Source of the DNA: Bacteroidales bacterium UBA1173
GTDB lineage: Bacteria > Bacteroidota > Bacteroidia > Bacteroidales > F082
Assembly (NCBI GenBank): GCA_002311655.1
Contig: DBYZ01000004.1
Span: 113,252 to 177,251, forward strand
Direction: 5' to 3'
Length of the DNA stretch: 64,000 nucleotides
Below the pieces are notes generated by a model that saw only the letters and a program-made list of their open reading frames with translations, was not told the DNA's origin and ran no database searches. Position numbers and translations under genes: made by a program. Shown here piece after piece: positions 6,535 through 16,255 of this stretch (positions are counted from its first letter, which is position 1; each line of letters begins with the position of its first letter).

Positions 6535-7815
6535 TTACCAAGCAAACAGTGGGTATTCTGCCATCATAGCATTTACCTTTTCCTTCACTGCCTCGAGTTT
6601 CTTGGTGTCATCGATGTGGCTGATGACGTCGTCAATCATGTCAACGATAGGCTCCATCATGTCTTCCTTCAAACCACGTGTTGTGATAGCTGGTGTACCG
6701 ACGCGGAGACCTGAGGTCTGGAATGGTGAACGGCTGTCGAATGGCACCATGTTCTTGTTGACGGTGATGTCAGCCTGAACGAGGGTGTTCTCAACCATCT
6801 TACCAGTAATCTCTGGGAACTTCGAACGGAGGTCGATGAGCATCAAGTGGTTGTCTGTGCCACCGCTGATGATGTTGTAACCTCTGTCGCTGAATGCCTT
6901 TGCCATTGCAGCTGCGTTCTTCTTCACCTGGAGGATGTACTCGAAGTACTCGTCTGTCAATGCCTCGCCGAATGCGACTGCCTTTGAAGCGATGACGTGC
7001 TCGAGTGGTCCGCCCTGTACGCCTGGGAACACTGCGCTGTTGAGCAATGCCGACATCATCTTGATCTCACCTTTAGGTGTTGTCAAGCCCCATGGGTTAG
7101 GGAAGTCTTCACGCATCATGATCATACCGCCACGTGGTCCGCGGAGGGTCTTGTGTGTGGTTGTTGTCACAATGTGGCAGTACTCTAACGGGTCGTTGAG
7201 GATGCCGCGGGCGATGAGACCTGCCGGGTGTGAGATGTCAGCCATCAAGATAGCGCCGACTGAGTCAGCAGCCTTACGCATACGTGCATAGTCCCAGTCA
7301 CGTGAATATGCTGAAGCACCAGCGATGATGAGTTTCGGCTTGTACTGAGCCACCTTCTTCTCCATGTCGTCATAATCGACGCGGCCAGTCTCACGGTTTA
7401 CTTCGTATGCGACTGGTTTGTAGAGAATACCTGATGAGTTGACCGGTGAACCGTGTGAGAGGTGTCCGCCGTGTGAAAGGTCGAGGCCCATGAATGTGTC
7501 GCCTGGCTGCAAGCAAGCGAGAAGCACTGCCATGTTAGCCTGTGCACCTGAGTGAGGCTGCACGTTGACGAATTTTGCCTGGAAGAGTTCACCAGCGCGG
7601 TCGATAGCGATCTGCTCGGTCTGGTCAACAATCTGGCAACCGCCATAATAACGCTTTCCTGGATAACCTTCTGCGTATTTGTTTGTCATCACTGAGCCCA
7701 TGGCTTTCAACACCTGGTCGCTGACGAAATTTTCAGAAGCGATAAGCTCGATGCCGTGCATCTGACGCTCTTTTTCCTTACGGATAAGGTTAAAAACCTT
7801 TGTATCTTTCTTCAT
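6535..7815 (-). CDS. glyA: Serine hydroxymethyltransferase
   Basis: A 426-residue PLP enzyme that interconverts serine and glycine and loads the one-carbon unit on tetrahydrofolate. It shows the N-terminal GIELIASENFVS block, the YPGKRYYGGC substrate loop, and the PLP-lysine motif TTTTHKTLRGPRGG with Lys222. Length and motif order are normal for a bacterial GlyA. It is convergent with the 5-formyl-THF cyclo-ligase gene, which removes an inhibitor of this enzyme; that functional link is established for the two families. About 110 bases of AT-rich sequence separate it from the divergent polyprenyl synthase. Confidence 0.97.
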   Translation of the reverse strand: MKKDTKVFNLIRKEKERQMHGIELIASENFVSDQVLKAMGSVMTNKYAEGYPGKRYYGGCQIVDQTEQIAIDRAGELFQAKFVNVQPHSGAQANMAVLLACLQPGDTFMGLDLSHGGHLSHGSPVNSSGILYKPVAYEVNRETGRVDYDDMEKKVAQYKPKLIIAGASAYSRDWDYARMRKAADSVGAILMADISHPAGLIARGILNDPLEYCHIVTTTTHKTLRGPRGGMIMMREDFPNPWGLTTPKGEIKMMSALLNSAVFPGVQGGPLEHVIASKAVAFGEALTDEYFEYILQVKKNAAAMAKAFSDRGYNIISGGTDNHLMLIDLRSKFPEITGKMVENTLVQADITVNKNMVPFDSRSPFQTSGLRVGTPAITTRGLKEDMMEPIVDMIDDVISHIDDTKKLEAVKEKVNAMMAEYPLFAW

Positions 7816-7928
7816 GTTAAAAATATTTAGTTGATATTCAATTATTTACAAATTTTTCAAAAAGAATTCCGCCTTTTGTTTCAAACTTCAAAATTATAAC
7901 TTTTTATTCAAATAACAAAATTTTTAAT

Positions 7929-7936
7929 TAATTTTG
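7929..7936 (+). promoter_or_regulatory. Bacteroidota -7 box (TAATTTTG)
   Basis: TAATTTTG precedes the polyprenyl synthase gene. A longer frame starting at TTG 7934 would begin inside this element, which supports the ATG at 7952. Confidence 0.7.
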
Positions 7937-7951
7937 CACTTTATTTTAATC

Positions 7952-8926
7952 ATGACGACTCTCGACGACATAAAATCAACGGTTTCCAGCGAACTTGAAC
8001 AGTTTGAGGCGTTTTACAAAGATGCGCTTCATTCCGATAATTTCCTGTTAGACAAAATCGGTCGTTACACCTTGAAACACAAGGGAAAACAGCTACGTCC
8101 ATTGTTCGTTTTCCTCTCCGCAAAATGTTTCGGCGAAGTCAACGAGAGCACTTATCGGGCAGCCACTTTCATTGAATTGTTACATTCCGCCACCTTGATT
8201 CATGACGATGTGGTCGATGATGCCGCAGAACGTCGTGGCTTTGCCTCAATAAATGCGATGTATAAAAACAAAATCGCAGTCCTCGCTGGCGACTATCTCC
8301 TCTCAAAAGGCATGATGATAGCCCTCGACAAGCATGATTATCAAATGCTTGACATGATTTCAGAGACGGTAAAAAACATGAGCGAAGGCGAGATTTTCCA
8401 GCTAGAGAAAGCCAAGAAATTCGACATCTCCGAAGAGGATTATTATCAAATCATCGAGAAAAAAACCGCCTCGATGATTGGCTCATGCTGCGCCATCGGA
8501 GCTGTTTCAACAGGCGCGGATGCTGAGCTTGTCGAAGCACTGCGCCGATTTGGTATTTATGCAGGCACAGCTTTCCAGATTCGTGACGACATCTTTGATT
8601 ATCAACCGTTTAACCATTCCGGCAAAGGCTACGGCAACGACATCCGCGAACATAAGATGACACTGCCGCTAATTCATCTTCTAAAAAGCAGTTCTGCCAT
8701 CGAAAGGACATTGATAATCAGCAAAATACGCCTCAGCGGAAAGCGCAAAACGACTATCAACGACATCATAAAAAAAGCAAACGAGAAAAACAGCCTCCAA
8801 TATTGTGAAGAAAAAATGAATTTCTTCGCCCAACAAGCTGAAAATCAATTAAATAACATAACAGATTGCGAAGCAAAAGAGGCATTGAAACAATTATTGT
8901 ATTATTGTGTAAAAAGAGAATTATGA
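7952..8926 (+). CDS. Polyprenyl (octaprenyl-type) diphosphate synthase
   Basis: A 324-residue trans-prenyltransferase that extends allylic diphosphates with isopentenyl diphosphate to make the side chain of respiratory quinones. The first Asp-rich motif is LIHDDVVDD (Asp85, Asp86, Asp89), the second is RDDIFDY (Asp212, Asp213, Asp216), and the upstream GKQLRP substrate loop is at residues 45-50. The second motif is RDDIFDY rather than the more usual DDxxD, which is common in the long-chain enzymes. The ATG at 7952 is chosen over an in-frame TTG at 7934, which falls in the promoter. The stop overlaps the next gene by four bases (ATGA), so the two are coupled. Confidence 0.93.
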   Translation: MTTLDDIKSTVSSELEQFEAFYKDALHSDNFLLDKIGRYTLKHKGKQLRPLFVFLSAKCFGEVNESTYRAATFIELLHSATLIHDDVVDDAAERRGFASINAMYKNKIAVLAGDYLLSKGMMIALDKHDYQMLDMISETVKNMSEGEIFQLEKAKKFDISEEDYYQIIEKKTASMIGSCCAIGAVSTGADAELVEALRRFGIYAGTAFQIRDDIFDYQPFNHSGKGYGNDIREHKMTLPLIHLLKSSSAIERTLIISKIRLSGKRKTTINDIIKKANEKNSLQYCEEKMNFFAQQAENQLNNITDCEAKEALKQLLYYCVKREL

Positions 8927-9552
8927 AAACAAAGTCATTATTGTTGTTATTATTGTTATTTGTTAGTATCACCTCATATTCTCAGGCTTTCTTCGGCGGC
9001 GTTGCACTCGGCGGCACCACTTCCCAAATCGACGGCGACCATAACAACGGATTCCATAAAGTTGGATTCACCGGCGGCGCCTTCGTAGGCCTCGAGCTTT
9101 CCGACATCTTCGAGGCTCAATTCGAGATAAAATACATTCAAAAAGGCGCAAAATCAAGCGCCGACGACCCATATCAATTTAAAATCCACCTCGAGTATGT
9201 GGAACTTCCGCTCGTTGCTTCTGCAAATCTTGGATTTCTCAACATCAACGGCCATGATCTCGACTGGATTACATTTGAAGCCGGCGCCAGTGTCGATGTT
9301 CTTATAAAAACCAACCAGAGAACCTTAGGTGGAAACGAGCCGTCAAGTCGATGGAAAGGTTTGTGTTTCAACGGAATACTTGGCGTAAAATTCAATCTCG
9401 ACAAGAAAAAGCTCCAATTAGGAGCCCGCGTAATAACCTCGATAAACTCGGCTTACGCGGGCAACTTTAGTGATTACGGCACTCACCGTTTCGGACAATT
9501 TGGAGCCTTCAACGACGTGCTGGAACTCGTACTATACTATCGTTTCAAATAA
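8923..9552 (+). CDS. Outer-membrane beta-barrel protein, PorT-like
   Basis: A 209-residue protein with a clear signal peptide (MKTKSLLLLLLLFVSITSYS, cut before QAFFGG) and the alternating beta-strand pattern of Bacteroidota outer-membrane beta-barrel (PorT-type, OMP_b-brl_2) proteins. The last residues (LVLYYRFK) give the aromatic C-terminal strand. It overlaps the polyprenyl synthase stop by four bases; a longer frame from 8866 lies wholly inside that gene and is rejected. Members of this family are structural or adhesion-related; PorT itself belongs to T9SS, but nothing here shows that this copy does. It converges tightly on the subtilisin gene. Confidence 0.75.
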   Translation: MKTKSLLLLLLLFVSITSYSQAFFGGVALGGTTSQIDGDHNNGFHKVGFTGGAFVGLELSDIFEAQFEIKYIQKGAKSSADDPYQFKIHLEYVELPLVASANLGFLNINGHDLDWITFEAGASVDVLIKTNQRTLGGNEPSSRWKGLCFNGILGVKFNLDKKKLQLGARVITSINSAYAGNFSDYGTHRFGQFGAFNDVLELVLYYRFK

Positions 9553-12135
9553 TTATCTCACAATCGAAATCTTCTTTGTAACAAGTCCTTTATCGGTCAA
9601 AATGTTTACAAAATACATTCCTGACTGATAATCAGTGAGTTGCAAAACTATTTTATCTGGATTGACACTTGAGTCATAAATGGTTTCGCCGAGCATCGAA
9701 ATGATGGTAACTCTTTGAATTCCATCGCTTTCAATAGTCAAGAAATCATTTGCAGGATTTGGATATACTGCCACAGGAATATCATCGGTTTCATCAACCG
9801 CCTCATGTCCTTTAGTCAGGCATTCCGACCAGTAAATAGTATAACCGCCATCAATGCTGACACCATATTTATACACTCCATCAGTTAACGTTTCCCATTC
9901 ATTATCAACATATTGCGCATTGATAACATCTTCAGCGATGAGTACCTGATAGCTTCCATCACATTTTGCGCGATAAACGTTGTAAGCATTACCCACCGTT
10001 ATGTCGTCGATATAAAACGCATTCTCATACTCGCCTTCGGTGAGCTGGTTGACATATTTCCATTCAAGCATGTGATTGCCCGGACCTAATGCCACTATGT
10101 ATTTTGTCCACGGCACATAGTCTTTCAAGGTCTGACCATACTGCACATTGTCAATCAGGAAGCCGCATCCGTTCAACGGGAAACAATCAACCATTGCGTA
10201 ATAGCTTACTACACAAGTAGTTGGCACATTTACGCCAAGTGTAATCTTACTTGATGAGAACATTGCTTTATTGGTCGACCTTACGCAGTAGGAGCCACTA
10301 TTCGGATTTTCCATCGTCACCTCCCATGGTGATGTGCCGTCGTTAATCCACATGTTTTGGTACAAATCGCCGGATTCGAAGCCGTCATAGATACAGTTAG
10401 GCATATCCCAAGTCAACGCGACCTTCGTATCGTTTATCACTTCAGCTTGAATATCAATCACTTTCTCTATCGTGACATAATTCGAAGGCAATGTCGTCAT
10501 GTCGTTGCTCAGATGTGCTTTCACATAATAGGTGTATTGGCCAGAATATGTCAGATGGTCGGTGTAATTCGTTGATGTTAAATTATTTGCGATTCGCAAG
10601 CCATCGCGATACACCTCATAATAACTGGCGTTTGCAGCCGCTGTCCAGTTCAAATCAACATAGCTTCCATCGAAATCAGCGGTGAGGTTTGTCGGACCAT
10701 GATGATATATTGCATTGACCGCTGCCAAAGCGTCAATACGACCCGAACCTGTTATGTTATTTTTAACAGTGTTTCCTGCATTTGTTGCCGTCAATTCTAT
10801 TATTGAATCAAGTTGAGCCGGCAAAAGCTCAGGATCTGCGTCGAGCAATAAAGCTAAAACGCCTGCCACACAAGGAGTTGCCATCGAAGTGCCGTCGTAT
10901 GCCACATATCCTGTTACAGTCTGGTAGTTCAGCGAAGTAACGTTCGCGCCAGGTGCCGAGATGTCGGGACGGATCAAGCCAGGCTGTGAAGCATCGCCAT
11001 TCTCATACGGATAGTCATTGTAATCACCAACGTTTGCGCCGGCTGCCCACGTCACAGGACCTACCGACGAGAAGCTGCAGTGTGCATCGTTAGAATCCGT
11101 CGCACCCACACAAACAACGCCTGAAGTGCCACCAGATATCAGGTTCACCTGGTCTGGATGTAACCATGGCGGAGGGCAGTTGCCAGGACATTCAACATTA
11201 AAAGGCACAGGATAGGAATACTGTGTATCACCAACGTTGCCAGCAGCCACAGCAGCTATTATTCCAGCATCTTGCACCGAGATAAAGAGGTCGCGATATG
11301 TTGCCGAAGGTCCCATTTCCGGATCACCAAGCGACAAATTGATGATGTCGGCACCATGATACATAGCAAAATGAACACCTGAGATAAGATCACTGTCAGT
11401 ACCATATCCTGATGAGTCTAACACCTTGACTGCCATAATCTTGGCACCTGGTGCTATACCAGTCTGAGTGCCAGCGTTACCCCGTCCTGCAATGATACCT
11501 GCCACATGTGTTCCATGGCAGTAGTCATCCATTGGGTCATAGTCGTTATTGCACATGTCGAAACCGTGATTCGGGAAATTTTCGCCACCGTCCCACATGC
11601 TGCTGGCGATGTCAACGTGATTGTAGTCGACACCTGAATCGACAACCGCCACAATCACGCCGTCGCCGTTATAACCCGTCGAGCCGTTATAGTTCCAAAC
11701 AGCAGGCGCATTGACTTTGTCAACATGCCAAGCGATGTCTTTTGATTCGCCAGGCTGCGACTCAACCATATCCGGAACCATCTTTTTCTTGTCATCACGA
11801 TAAACGTAAGCCACATCTGCACGTTTTTCAAGTTGGGCGATCACTTCTTCTGAAGCGTCGCAACGAAATCCGTTGAATCCCCAATACTGCTCGATGCCGC
11901 TCACTTCGCCTTTAAAACCGTTCAGAAATTCCATCACATCTTGCTGTGATGCCTGGCAAAACGCCATCCTGTCCTGAATCACAAAAGCACGCCACTCAGA
12001 TTTTGTCATACCCTGTGTCTGACGAGCCAACTGCGTGTTGTCATACTTTTCGTTCATCACAACAATCACCCTCTGTTGAGCGAAAATCGTGCTGAAACAC
12101 ATAAGAATCACTAAAAAAACTAAAAATTTCTTCAT
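9553..12135 (-). CDS. Subtilisin-like (S8) serine protease with T9SS sorting domain
   Basis: An 860-residue secreted protease. The order is signal peptide (residues 1-19), an inhibitor-like propeptide (about 20-130) and the S8 catalytic domain. Its Asp166 lies in VVDSGVD, His207 in HGTHVAG, Asn300 of the oxyanion hole in AAGN, and Ser417 in GTSMATP. Fibronectin-like or jelly-roll modules follow (about 480-770), and then a type A C-terminal sorting signal with VAVYPNPANDFLTIES and a KKISIVR ending. The last feature predicts export by the type IX secretion system and attachment to the cell surface. It lies 15 bases downstream of the aroF-CM gene on the same strand, so it may be partly co-transcribed. 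The substrate is unknown. Confidence 0.93.
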   Translation of the reverse strand: MKKFLVFLVILMCFSTIFAQQRVIVVMNEKYDNTQLARQTQGMTKSEWRAFVIQDRMAFCQASQQDVMEFLNGFKGEVSGIEQYWGFNGFRCDASEEVIAQLEKRADVAYVYRDDKKKMVPDMVESQPGESKDIAWHVDKVNAPAVWNYNGSTGYNGDGVIVAVVDSGVDYNHVDIASSMWDGGENFPNHGFDMCNNDYDPMDDYCHGTHVAGIIAGRGNAGTQTGIAPGAKIMAVKVLDSSGYGTDSDLISGVHFAMYHGADIINLSLGDPEMGPSATYRDLFISVQDAGIIAAVAAGNVGDTQYSYPVPFNVECPGNCPPPWLHPDQVNLISGGTSGVVCVGATDSNDAHCSFSSVGPVTWAAGANVGDYNDYPYENGDASQPGLIRPDISAPGANVTSLNYQTVTGYVAYDGTSMATPCVAGVLALLLDADPELLPAQLDSIIELTATNAGNTVKNNITGSGRIDALAAVNAIYHHGPTNLTADFDGSYVDLNWTAAANASYYEVYRDGLRIANNLTSTNYTDHLTYSGQYTYYVKAHLSNDMTTLPSNYVTIEKVIDIQAEVINDTKVALTWDMPNCIYDGFESGDLYQNMWINDGTSPWEVTMENPNSGSYCVRSTNKAMFSSSKITLGVNVPTTCVVSYYAMVDCFPLNGCGFLIDNVQYGQTLKDYVPWTKYIVALGPGNHMLEWKYVNQLTEGEYENAFYIDDITVGNAYNVYRAKCDGSYQVLIAEDVINAQYVDNEWETLTDGVYKYGVSIDGGYTIYWSECLTKGHEAVDETDDIPVAVYPNPANDFLTIESDGIQRVTIISMLGETIYDSSVNPDKIVLQLTDYQSGMYFVNILTDKGLVTKKISIVR

Positions 12136-12150
12136 TTTATAAAAAATATT

Positions 12151-13212
12151 TTACAATTGTCTGTCGATTGAATCTTTATGGATAATCTCGAAAATCTCCT
12201 TCACCGATTCCCCATTCAGACCTAGATTCGTACCTTTATTAATATGGTCTTCCAATATGCTCTTCCAACGGTCCATCTGAAGCACCGCCACCTTTTGTTC
12301 TTTCTTGATATTGCCAATCTTTTCAGATATATTCATTCGTTTTGCGATGAGATTAAGCAACTCATCATCGATTTCATCGATTTCTTTACGGTAGTTTTGC
12401 AACACCACCTCGTCTCTGTCAAATTTCTTCTTTTTGAATGTCAATCTGCCGAAGGATTTCTTCAGACTTTCCGGTGTAATCTGCTGTTTGGCATCGGTCA
12501 GGGCATGTTCAGGATCATTGTGCGTCTCTATCATGAAACCCAAAGTACCCATGTCAAGAGCTGTTTGCGCCACTTCCTGCAGCAGTTCACGACAACCGCA
12601 GATATGACTGATATCAGTGATTATTGGGACATCGCGACGCAGACGCAGCAGTTCGATAGGTATCTCCCACAATGGCGCGTTACGATATGGAGTTTCGTCG
12701 TACGATGAGAAACCACGATGGATTGCTCCGATATATTTCAATCCAGCTCCTTCCAGTCGTTCGATGGCTCCAAGCCACAGTTTCACGTCTGGTGCTAACG
12801 GGTTTTTCACAAAGACAGGGATATCGCAGCCTTTCAAGCTGTCGGCAAGTTCTTGGACAGAAAACGGATTTACCACCGTTCTTGCTCCAATCCACAAAAC
12901 GTCAATGCCATATTTAAGTGCCAGCTCAACATGTTCAGGCACAGCCACTTCCGTCATCGTGAGGAATCCGAATTGTTCCTTTGCCTCACGCATCCATTTC
13001 AATCCCTCCTCGCCAATGCCCTCAAAAGCGTCAGGACGTGTACGAGGCTTCCAGATGCCGCCACGCAACACCTTCACTCTGTCAATCTCGCTCAGTCCTG
13101 CCGCCGTTTCAAGCAGCTGTTCCCTGCTCTCCACACTACATGGACCGCTGATGACAAGCAATTCATCGCGTTTTTTAAACCAATTCCTAATGTCAAAGCT
13201 CTCGCCCATCAC
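12151..13212 (-). CDS. Bifunctional DAHP synthase / chorismate mutase
   Basis: A 353-residue fusion for aromatic amino-acid synthesis. The N-terminal part (about residues 1-260) is a KDSA/AroG-type 3-deoxy-7-phosphoheptulonate synthase, with LVISGPCSVES, LRGGIWKPRTRPDAF and the HNDPEHALTDA segment. The C-terminal part (about 265-353) is an AroQ-class chorismate mutase (RKEIDEIDDELLNLIAKRM). This order of domains is typical of Bacteroidota. The enzyme therefore acts at both the entry step and the chorismate branch point of the pathway; family members are often feedback-regulated through the mutase domain. The -7 box at 13223-13230 lies about 10 bases upstream; either of the first two Met codons (13212 or 13209) can be the start. 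Confidence 0.94.
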   Translation of the reverse strand: MMGESFDIRNWFKKRDELLVISGPCSVESREQLLETAAGLSEIDRVKVLRGGIWKPRTRPDAFEGIGEEGLKWMREAKEQFGFLTMTEVAVPEHVELALKYGIDVLWIGARTVVNPFSVQELADSLKGCDIPVFVKNPLAPDVKLWLGAIERLEGAGLKYIGAIHRGFSSYDETPYRNAPLWEIPIELLRLRRDVPIITDISHICGCRELLQEVAQTALDMGTLGFMIETHNDPEHALTDAKQQITPESLKKSFGRLTFKKKKFDRDEVVLQNYRKEIDEIDDELLNLIAKRMNISEKIGNIKKEQKVAVLQMDRWKSILEDHINKGTNLGLNGESVKEIFEIIHKDSIDRQL

Positions 13213-13222
13213 ATATTTTTTG

Positions 13223-13230
13223 CAAATATA
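13223..13230 (-). promoter_or_regulatory. Bacteroidota -7 box, minus strand (TATATTTG)
   Basis: TATATTTG on the minus strand lies directly upstream of the DAHP synthase/chorismate mutase gene and is divergent from the asnS promoter at 13263. Confidence 0.75.
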
Positions 13231-13262
13231 AAAATAAAATATGATAATTCAGCAAAAAATTG

Positions 13263-13270
13263 TAATTTTG
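13263..13270 (+). promoter_or_regulatory. Bacteroidota -7 box (TAATTTTG)
   Basis: TAATTTTG followed by TAG lies 28 bases before the GTG start of asnS. Confidence 0.7.
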
Positions 13271-13298
13271 TAGTTCGAAATTTTAAAAGTGAAAAATC

Positions 13299-14738
13299 GT
13301 GAAACGTACAGAGATTAAAGCTGCTCTCGCAATGCAAGAGCTTGATAATGAGATAAATGTGAAAGGCTGGGTGCGTAACAAACGCGGCAGCAAAAACGTC
13401 GCCTTCATCGCTTTGAACGACGGCTCGACCATCAACAACCTGCAATTAGTCATCGATTTGGAGAAGATTCCGGAGGAAAACCTCGCCCTCATGCACGCCG
13501 GCGCATCAGTCTCAGCCATCGGAAAACTCGTGAAATCAGCGGGAAGCGGACAAAATGTGGAGCTTTCAGTAAGTTCAATCGAGCTGCTCGGTCCGGCAAA
13601 TCCAGACTTCTACCCGCTTCAGCCTAAGAAACACTCATTGGAGTTCTTGCGCGACATAGCACATCTGCGTTTCCGCACAAACACCTTCGGAGCAGTGTTC
13701 CGCATCCGTCACGCCATGGTGTTCGCAATTCATAACTTCTTCAACAGCAAGGGTTTCTACAACATCCACACCCCGCTCATCACAGCATCCGACGCTGAAG
13801 GCGCTGGCGAGATGTTCCAAGTGACAACCCTCGACCTCAACAACCTGCCTAGAACTGAAGAAGGCAAAATCGACTACAGTCAGGATTTCTTCGGAAAATC
13901 GACAAACCTAACAGTTTCTGGTCAGCTCGAAGGCGAACTTGCAGCTACAGCATTATCTAAGATTTACACATTCGGACCTACATTCCGTGCCGAAAACTCA
14001 AATACGACACGTCACCTCGCAGAGTTCTGGATGATTGAACCTGAGATGGCATTCTACGACATCCACGATAATATGGAACTCGCAGAAGAGATGCTTAAGT
14101 ATTTGATTCAGTATGCGTTAGACAACTGCATGGACGACCTCCTCTTCCTCAGCAAACGTCTCCAGGAAGAAGAAAAGAACAAGAAAGAAGAAGAGAAATC
14201 AATGGAACTCATCGAGAAACTTCATTTTGTTCTCGAGCATCCGTTCCAGGTTTTGACATATACCGAGGCTATAGACATCCTCAAGAACTGCAACTACAAC
14301 AAGAAAGGCAAGTTCCAATATCCTATCACTGGCTGGGGCGTCGACCTCCAATCAGAACACGAGCGTTATCTCGTCGAGAAACACTTCAAGAAACCTGTGA
14401 TTTTGACCGATTACCCAATGGAGATCAAGGCTTTCTACATGAAACAGAACGAAGACGGCAAGACCGTCCGCGCTATGGACGTCCTCTTCCCTGGCATCGG
14501 CGAGATCATCGGCGGCTCAGAACGTGAGACCGACATGGATAAGCTTCTGAAACGTATGCATGAAGTGGGAATTCCAGAGGAATCAATGAACTGGTACCTC
14601 GACTCACGCCGCTTCGGTTCAGTGCCTCACTCAGGCTACGGACTCGGCTTCGAGCGTCTGCTACTCTTCGTGACAGGCATGAGCAACATCCGCGACGTCA
14701 TCCCGTTCCCACGTACACCAAAGAACTGCCTGTACTAG
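13299..14738 (+). CDS. asnS: Asparaginyl-tRNA synthetase
   Basis: A 479-residue class II aminoacyl-tRNA synthetase that charges tRNA-Asn. It has an N-terminal OB-fold (EINVKGWVRNKRGSKNVAFI) that binds the anticodon, the class II motif 2 region (FRAENSNTTRHLAEFWMIEPE, about residues 229-249) and motif 3 (GYGLGFERLLLFVTG, near the C-terminus). The C-terminal PFPRTP ending is typical for AsnS. The start codon is GTG at 13299, with no ATG available nearby. rpoN follows after 23 bases that are mostly heptad-repeat-like sequence. The presence of AsnS implies direct charging of tRNA-Asn. Confidence 0.97.
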   Translation: MKRTEIKAALAMQELDNEINVKGWVRNKRGSKNVAFIALNDGSTINNLQLVIDLEKIPEENLALMHAGASVSAIGKLVKSAGSGQNVELSVSSIELLGPANPDFYPLQPKKHSLEFLRDIAHLRFRTNTFGAVFRIRHAMVFAIHNFFNSKGFYNIHTPLITASDAEGAGEMFQVTTLDLNNLPRTEEGKIDYSQDFFGKSTNLTVSGQLEGELAATALSKIYTFGPTFRAENSNTTRHLAEFWMIEPEMAFYDIHDNMELAEEMLKYLIQYALDNCMDDLLFLSKRLQEEEKNKKEEEKSMELIEKLHFVLEHPFQVLTYTEAIDILKNCNYNKKGKFQYPITGWGVDLQSEHERYLVEKHFKKPVILTDYPMEIKAFYMKQNEDGKTVRAMDVLFPGIGEIIGGSERETDMDKLLKRMHEVGIPEESMNWYLDSRRFGSVPHSGYGLGFERLLLFVTGMSNIRDVIPFPRTPKNCLY

Positions 14739-14762
14739 TTTGAAGTTGTCAGTTTGAAGTTA
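14737..14762 (+). repeat. Heptad repeat fragment between asnS and rpoN
   Basis: Two agtttgaagtt units separated by gtc fill the whole gap between asnS and rpoN and run up to the rpoN start codon. This is a single-arm member of the heptad family. Confidence 0.6.
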
Positions 14763-16255
14763 TGAGTTCGCAGAGATTAACTCAGACGCAAAAGCTGCTC
14801 CAGAAGCTGTCGCCACAGCAGATTCTAATCATGAAACTGCTGCAGATTCCGACGATGGAACTGAGCACACGCATCAAAGAGGAAATCATGACGAACCCCG
14901 CCCTCGAAGAAGGCGAAAACAGCGACTACGAGGACGACATCAACAATGAAAGCATAAATGATGACGTCGACACCTTCGACGACAATCAAAGTGACGACGA
15001 CCACTACGACCCGCTTGACGACTTCGACGATTATCTGAAAGATGACGACGAAGACGACGCGGCGTACAAATACGCTATCAACAACAGCAGCCCCGACGAC
15101 AAACATTACGAGGCTCCAATCACCAACGAGACAACCTTCCAGGACTCTCTGATGGAGCAACTCGGATTTCGTAAACTCGACGAGAAAAAACGTAAGATAG
15201 GGGCATATATCATTGGCAACCTCGACGATGCCGGATACCTCTCACGACCGATATCTGGTATCGCCGACGACCTACTGTTCACACAGAATATCGACACCAC
15301 AGAAGACGAGATTCGGGAGGTTTTAAACATCATCCAAGACTTCGACCCGGCTGGCGTTGGAGCGTCAAACCTTCAGGAATGCTTACTGATACAACTGCGC
15401 CGCCGCAATGAGGAGAACCCGAGCAAAGACTGTGAGAACGCAATAACAGTCATCGAGAAACACTTCGACGAGTTTACGAAAAAACACTACGACAAAATAG
15501 TGTCGCGCTCCGAGATGACCGACGACGAATTCAAACGCGCCCTCGACATCATTCTGTCACTCAACCCCAAACCAGGCGGATCATCAGGCAACATCAGCCA
15601 AAGCAACGACTACATCATTCCTGATTTCACCGTCATCAATAACGGCGGCGAACTGGAGTTGCAACTCAACAACCGTAACACTCCGGAACTTCACGTCAGC
15701 AAGGATTTCCTGAATATGCTGAAAGAATATTCCGCAGGCAAAGACAGCAAAGAGAAACGCGAAGCCGTCACTTTCATAAAGAACAAAATCGACTCGGCAA
15801 ATTGGTTTATCGATGCCATCAGACAGCGTCAGGATACACTTTACATCACCATGAAAGCCATCATGGACTATCAGAAGGATTTCTTCCTCACTGGCGACGA
15901 AGGCAAACTCAAGCCGATGATTCTCAAAGATATAGCTGACATGGTCGGTCTCGATATCTCAACGATATCACGTGTCGCAAACAGCAAATATGTCCAAACC
16001 GCATACGGCACCTTCCCACTGAAGTATTTCTTCAGCGAAGGTCTCGTAAACGACGAGGGTGAAGAAGTGTCGACACGCGAAGTGAAAAAGATAGTGCGTG
16101 AAAGCGTAGAAAACGAAGACAAGGCTAACCCATTGAACGACGATGAGTTAACAGCCATACTGAAAGAGAAAGGATACACCATCGCACGCCGCACCGTCGC
16201 AAAATATCGCGAACAACTGGGCATTCCGGTTGCACGCCTCCGCAAAGTGTTATGA
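14762..16255 (+). CDS. rpoN: RNA polymerase sigma-54 factor
   Basis: A 497-residue sigma-54. Region I is the Gln/Leu-rich N-terminus (MSSQRLTQTQKLLQKLSPQQ and on). Region II is a long acidic linker (about residues 48-105, many Asp and Glu). Region III contains the core-binding and HTH domains, with the RpoN box (ARRTVAKYRE, about 475-484) near the C-terminus. It directs RNA polymerase to -24/-12 promoters and needs AAA+ activators, none of which is encoded in this window. It overlaps the start of the following membrane protein by four bases (ATGA). The start at 14762 gives the normal region I. Confidence 0.96.
   Translation: MSSQRLTQTQKLLQKLSPQQILIMKLLQIPTMELSTRIKEEIMTNPALEEGENSDYEDDINNESINDDVDTFDDNQSDDDHYDPLDDFDDYLKDDDEDDAAYKYAINNSSPDDKHYEAPITNETTFQDSLMEQLGFRKLDEKKRKIGAYIIGNLDDAGYLSRPISGIADDLLFTQNIDTTEDEIREVLNIIQDFDPAGVGASNLQECLLIQLRRRNEENPSKDCENAITVIEKHFDEFTKKHYDKIVSRSEMTDDEFKRALDIILSLNPKPGGSSGNISQSNDYIIPDFTVINNGGELELQLNNRNTPELHVSKDFLNMLKEYSAGKDSKEKREAVTFIKNKIDSANWFIDAIRQRQDTLYITMKAIMDYQKDFFLTGDEGKLKPMILKDIADMVGLDISTISRVANSKYVQTAYGTFPLKYFFSEGLVNDEGEEVSTREVKKIVRESVENEDKANPLNDDELTAILKEKGYTIARRTVAKYREQLGIPVARLRKVL

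Noticed and set aside
12617..13231. A 204-codon plus-strand ORF opposite the DAHP synthase/chorismate mutase gene
   Set aside because: Antisense shadow of a strongly conserved gene; no start context and no family.
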